The notes below the pieces were generated by a model. It made no database searches and was not told where the DNA came from. It saw nothing but the letters and a program-made list of their open reading frames with translations. The translations under genes and the position numbers were made by a program. 64,000 nucleotides of DNA from Bacteroides sp. GTDB taxonomy: Bacteria > Bacteroidota > Bacteroidia > Bacteroidales > Bacteroidaceae. Below, in pieces: positions 60,880 to 64,000 of this stretch (position 1 is the stretch's first letter; each line of letters starts with the position of its first letter). Location of the stretch: the NCBI RefSeq assembly GCF_030151085.1, contig NZ_JASLER010000034.1, positions 54,235 through 118,234 of the forward strand, given 5' to 3'.

Positions 60880-63201
60880 ATGAATATAAAATCTGCAAAT
60901 CATTACAAACAATTATCAATCAATAGAAAAGTAATCCTCATCGTGATTACCCTTCTACTGATTGGCTATATTTTTTGTCTCCCCAGCCAATTATTCAACG
61001 TCTCCTACTCCACCGTAGTTGCCGACCGCAACGGCGAACTCCTGGGAGCACGCATTGCTTCCGATGGTCAATGGCGGTTTCCTCCACGTACCACTACACC
61101 GGAAAAGGTAAAACAATGTCTACTCACTTTCGAAGATAAGCATTTCTACTACCATTGGGGCGTTAATCCGTTATCTATCGGCAGAGCCATTTATCAAAAT
61201 CTAAAAAGCAAACGCATTATCAGTGGCGGAAGTACCCTTACCATGCAGACCATACGATTGGCTAGGAATGAATCACGCACATTTGGAGAGAAGTTTATTG
61301 AAATACTATTAGCAACACGTCTCGAATTTCGTGCATCCAAAGAAGAGATACTATCCATGTACGTCTCCCATGCTCCTTTCGGTGGCAATGTAGTGGGATT
61401 GGATGCAGCTGCCTGGCGCTACTTTGGACATCCCGCAGAAGATTTGTCTTGGGCAGAATCAGCTATGTTGGCAGTACTGCCTAATGCGCCATCCATGATT
61501 CATCTTTCCAAAGGGCGCAAAGCATTGTTAGACAAAAGAAACCGACTTTTGAAAGCACTTTATGAAAAAAATACGATAGACCAATCAACATACGAACTGG
61601 CTATCAGTGAACCGCTTCCCGATGAGCCTCATCCGCTTCCACAAGTAGCACCGCATCTGGTAAGCCGCTTCTATCAGGAGCAGAATGGAAAATATCTTAT
61701 CTCTACGCTCGACAAAGACCTGCAAGTCCAAATAGAGAACCTGGCAGAACGTTGGAGCAATGAGTTTAATCGCAGCGACATACGAAATCTAGCCATTCTT
61801 GTGATTGACATTTCAACAAACCAAGTAGCAGCTTATTGTGGTAATGTACATTTCGGACAGAAGCAAACCGGCAACCAAGTCGATGTAATACAAGCTCCAA
61901 GAAGTACCGGAAGTATTTTGAAACCATTCCTATATTATGCTATGCTGCAAGAAGGTAGCCTGCTACCTCATACATTATTACCGGATATCCCTATCAATAT
62001 AAACGGTTTTACACCCCAGAATTTCAGTTTGCAGTTCGAAGGAGCTGTTCCTGCTTCGGAAGCCTTGGCACGTTCATTAAATATTCCTGCCGTTACCATG
62101 TTACAGAGATATGGAGTACCCAAATTCCATAACTTCCTCCGCCAAGTGGGTCTGAAAACACTAAACCGCCCATCTTCCCATTACGGGCTCTCTCTAATCC
62201 TGGGTGGTGCGGAAGCAACCCTATGGGATGTAACAAACGCCTATGCCAATATGGGACGTAGTCTTTTGAAACTTCCTCAAACCCGCAGTACTTTATTAAT
62301 TTCTACGGAAAAAGCCACAGATGAACCGGATATTTTCCAACCAGGTGCCGTATGGCAAACTTTTGACGCCTTAACAGAAGTGAACCGTCCCGAAGAAATC
62401 GATTGGAAATCTATTCCCTCTATGCATCCCGTTGCGTGGAAAACAGGAACAAGCTATGGTTTCCGTGATGCTTGGGCGGTAGGTGTGACTCCTCGATATG
62501 CCGTAGGTGTATGGGTAGGAAATGCTACCGGAGAAGGGAAGCCCGGTTTAGTAGGGGCCCGAACGGCAGGTCCGGTTCTGTTCGAAATATTTAATCTTCT
62601 TCCCTCTTCCTCCAGATGGTTTGAACGCCCTACCGGTGTCTTTGTAGAAGCTGAGATATGCCGCCGTTCCGGTCACTTGAAAAGCCGTTTTTGTGAGGAG
62701 GTAGATACGATGCTCATTCTCCCTGCCGGATTGAAGACCGAGGCATGTCCTTATCATCATCCCGTCACTTTATCCGCAGACGAAACTCACCGTATCTATG
62801 AAAATTGCGCAAATACAGAACCGACTATTCAGAAATCATGGTTTACCCTCCCTCCTGTTTGGGAATGGTATTACAGGCAACATCATCCGGAATACAGTCC
62901 TCTGCCTCCCATCAAACCCGGTTGTGGAGAAGATTCAATGCAGCCCATGCAGTTCATTTATCCTCCAATGAATGCACATATCGCTCTGCCCAAGCAAATG
63001 GACGGTAGCAAAGGTTTCATTACCGTAGAACTTGCCCATAGCAATCCCAACACAACCATCTTTTGGCATCTAGATGAAACTTATCTGACTCAAACGCAAG
63101 ATTTCCATAAAATCTCATTGCAACCCTCAATAGGTAAACATTCTCTTACAGCTGTGGATAGTGAAGGAAATTCCGTTTCTACTACTTTCTTTGTGAAATA
63201 A
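60880..63201 (+). CDS. pbpC: Penicillin-binding protein 1C
   Basis: A 773-residue bifunctional class A-type PBP, started at ATG 60880 (M-N-I-K-S-A-N-H-Y-K). The in-frame TTG at 60844 is less likely. The order is a transmembrane helix (about 17-35), the GT51 glycosyltransferase (F-E-D-K-H-F-Y, catalytic Glu85; G-G-S-T-L-T-M-Q), and the transpeptidase (S-x-x-K with Ser345/Lys348 in G-S-I-L-K-P; K-T-G-T at 521). It ends in the BiPBP_C domain typical of PBP1C. It makes and repairs peptidoglycan and usually pairs with alpha-2-macroglobulin. Here that partner gene is ~11 kb upstream. Confidence 0.94.
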   Translation: MNIKSANHYKQLSINRKVILIVITLLLIGYIFCLPSQLFNVSYSTVVADRNGELLGARIASDGQWRFPPRTTTPEKVKQCLLTFEDKHFYYHWGVNPLSIGRAIYQNLKSKRIISGGSTLTMQTIRLARNESRTFGEKFIEILLATRLEFRASKEEILSMYVSHAPFGGNVVGLDAAAWRYFGHPAEDLSWAESAMLAVLPNAPSMIHLSKGRKALLDKRNRLLKALYEKNTIDQSTYELAISEPLPDEPHPLPQVAPHLVSRFYQEQNGKYLISTLDKDLQVQIENLAERWSNEFNRSDIRNLAILVIDISTNQVAAYCGNVHFGQKQTGNQVDVIQAPRSTGSILKPFLYYAMLQEGSLLPHTLLPDIPININGFTPQNFSLQFEGAVPASEALARSLNIPAVTMLQRYGVPKFHNFLRQVGLKTLNRPSSHYGLSLILGGAEATLWDVTNAYANMGRSLLKLPQTRSTLLISTEKATDEPDIFQPGAVWQTFDALTEVNRPEEIDWKSIPSMHPVAWKTGTSYGFRDAWAVGVTPRYAVGVWVGNATGEGKPGLVGARTAGPVLFEIFNLLPSSSRWFERPTGVFVEAEICRRSGHLKSRFCEEVDTMLILPAGLKTEACPYHHPVTLSADETHRIYENCANTEPTIQKSWFTLPPVWEWYYRQHHPEYSPLPPIKPGCGEDSMQPMQFIYPPMNAHIALPKQMDGSKGFITVELAHSNPNTTIFWHLDETYLTQTQDFHKISLQPSIGKHSLTAVDSEGNSVSTTFFVK

Positions 63202-63397
63202 CACATATCGTAAGACTTCCTTGCGTACCTGCCAAAATCGTACATCCTTAAACATTAAACATCCATTTTTAGAGTATTTAATAAAAATACCTAAAAAGAG
63301 GGGGTACATGTTCGCCAAAAAGTATCTACTTTTGTCTTCTGAAATGATGTCCTTAATGACAATATGATTAATTTAACAACTCTAACCCCTAAATCCT
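63202..63397. other. Intergenic region between pbpC and nagA
   Basis: This 196-base A/T-rich gap has a -7 box TACTTTTG at 63327-63334 for nagA. No clear terminator hairpin with a T run follows pbpC, and no further gene is supported. Confidence 0.5.
63327..63334 (+). promoter_or_regulatory. -7 box of nagA
   Basis: TACTTTTG, 63 bases upstream of the nagA ATG; the -33 element is weak. Confidence 0.5.
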
Positions 63398-64000
63398 ATG
63401 TTGACTCAACTTATCAACGCACGTATCCTGACCCCACAAGGATGGCTTAAAGATGGCTCTGTTCTTATCAGAGACGGAAAAATTCTGGAAGTAACCAATT
63501 GTGATCTGGCTGTAATCGGTGCACAATTAGTAGATGTAAAAGGTATGTATGTACTGCCCGGCGGTGTAGAAATTCATGCTCACGGTGGTGGTGGACGTGA
63601 TTTTATGGAATGTACCGAAGATGCTTTCCGTGCTGCTGCCCAAACCCACATGAAATATGGTACTACCAGTATTTTCCCAACACTTTCCTCTTCTACAGTC
63701 CCCATGATCGAGCAAGCCGCCGAGACTTGTACAAAGCTGATGGCAGAGAAAGATAGTCCCATCCTTGGTTTGCATCTTGAAGGCCATTACTTGAATATGG
63801 ATATGGCAGGAGGTCAACTTCCTGAAAATATCAAAAACCCGGACCCCAATGAATATATCCCCATCGTAGAAAAATGGTCATGTATCAAACGTTGGGATGC
63901 TGCTCCTGAATTACCGGGAGCCATGCAATTCGGTAAATACATTACAGCAAAAGGTATTCTAGCCTCGGTTGCTCATACTCAAGCAGAGTTCGAAGATATT
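63398..64000 (+). CDS. nagA: N-acetylglucosamine-6-phosphate deacetylase, N-terminal part
   Basis: A frame open from ATG 63398 to the right edge (201 residues visible). It begins M-L-T-Q-L-I-N-A-R-I-L and has the amidohydrolase metal motif E-I-H-A-H-G-G-G-G-R-D and L-H-L-E-G-H-Y. NagA removes acetate from GlcNAc-6-phosphate in amino-sugar recycling. The second half is outside the window. Peptidoglycan or mucin amino-sugar use fits a gut Bacteroides; a link to pbpC is only positional. Confidence 0.92.
   Translation, partial: MLTQLINARILTPQGWLKDGSVLIRDGKILEVTNCDLAVIGAQLVDVKGMYVLPGGVEIHAHGGGGRDFMECTEDAFRAAAQTHMKYGTTSIFPTLSSSTVPMIEQAAETCTKLMAEKDSPILGLHLEGHYLNMDMAGGQLPENIKNPDPNEYIPIVEKWSCIKRWDAAPELPGAMQFGKYITAKGILASVAHTQAEFEDI

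Overview
The window looks like chromosomal DNA from a Bacteroides-type gut bacterium (order Bacteroidales). The evidence is consistent across the window. Promoters carry the Bacteroidota -7 box (TAnnTTTG) rather than a sigma70 -10. The L-arabinose regulator is a Nudix-type AraR. There is a PPi-dependent phosphofructokinase, a four-subunit 2-oxoacid:ferredoxin oxidoreductase, a reverse rubrerythrin under a PerR-like regulator, a Gly/Arg-tailed RRM protein, and fimbrillin-like lipoproteins. Most of the window is moderately AT-rich housekeeping and metabolic sequence. The stretch at about 50.7-58.3 kb is visibly richer in G+C and in C-ending codons.

Layout. 1-9.9 kb: an L-arabinose operon (sugar/Na+ symporter, AraR, AraD, AraA, AraB, GH51 arabinofuranosidase), followed from its own promoter by transketolase and RpiB. 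Together these take arabinose from extracellular arabinosides to the pentose phosphate pathway. 10.1-13.4 kb: a 2-oxoacid:ferredoxin oxidoreductase operon with a small TPR protein at its head and a 57-residue membrane protein between the alpha and beta subunits. 13.5-17.9 kb, minus strand: two unknown envelope proteins, an intact LuxR-type response regulator, and a sensor kinase gene broken by an in-frame stop and a frameshift. 18.0-25.0 kb: a putative porin, a membrane-anchored solute-binding protein, NAD synthetase and an orphan sensor kinase. 25.0-26.1 kb: PerR-like regulator with a palindromic operator, and reverse rubrerythrin. 26.2-28.6 kb: ECF sigma factor, an anti-sigma-like protein and two secreted proteins. 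28.7-31.7 kb: an OmpP1/FadL-type barrel and a disordered Gly/Trp/Ser/Arg-rich secreted protein. 32-36.3 kb: PrmA, a 22-bp tandem dyad array, GH25 lysozyme, PPi-PFK and the RRM protein. 36.4-42.2 kb: an RND tripartite efflux operon. 42.5-49.8 kb: a small conserved protein, an acyltransferase, a nitrilase-family amidase and a very large alpha-2-macroglobulin lipoprotein.

49.9-60.8 kb is the most unusual part. It lies between the alpha-2-macroglobulin gene and pbpC (PBP1C), two genes that are usually neighbours. It holds three fimbrillin-like lipoproteins. Two clearly share an N-terminal half, and all three end in a different repeat head: a Cys-rich LRR ladder, a BspA-like LRR, or a GLUG-repeat region. 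Between them are an HU/DUF4469-type DNA-binding protein, a 75-residue unknown peptide and an array of five 23-bp dyad repeats. The cassette is bracketed by two membrane-tethered regulators with paralogous C-terminal HTH domains, a short form at 50.1 kb and a long periplasmic-TPR form at 58.5 kb. I read it as a self-regulated, modular surface-protein cassette inserted between A2M and pbpC. That reading is inference, but it can be tested. The window ends inside nagA.
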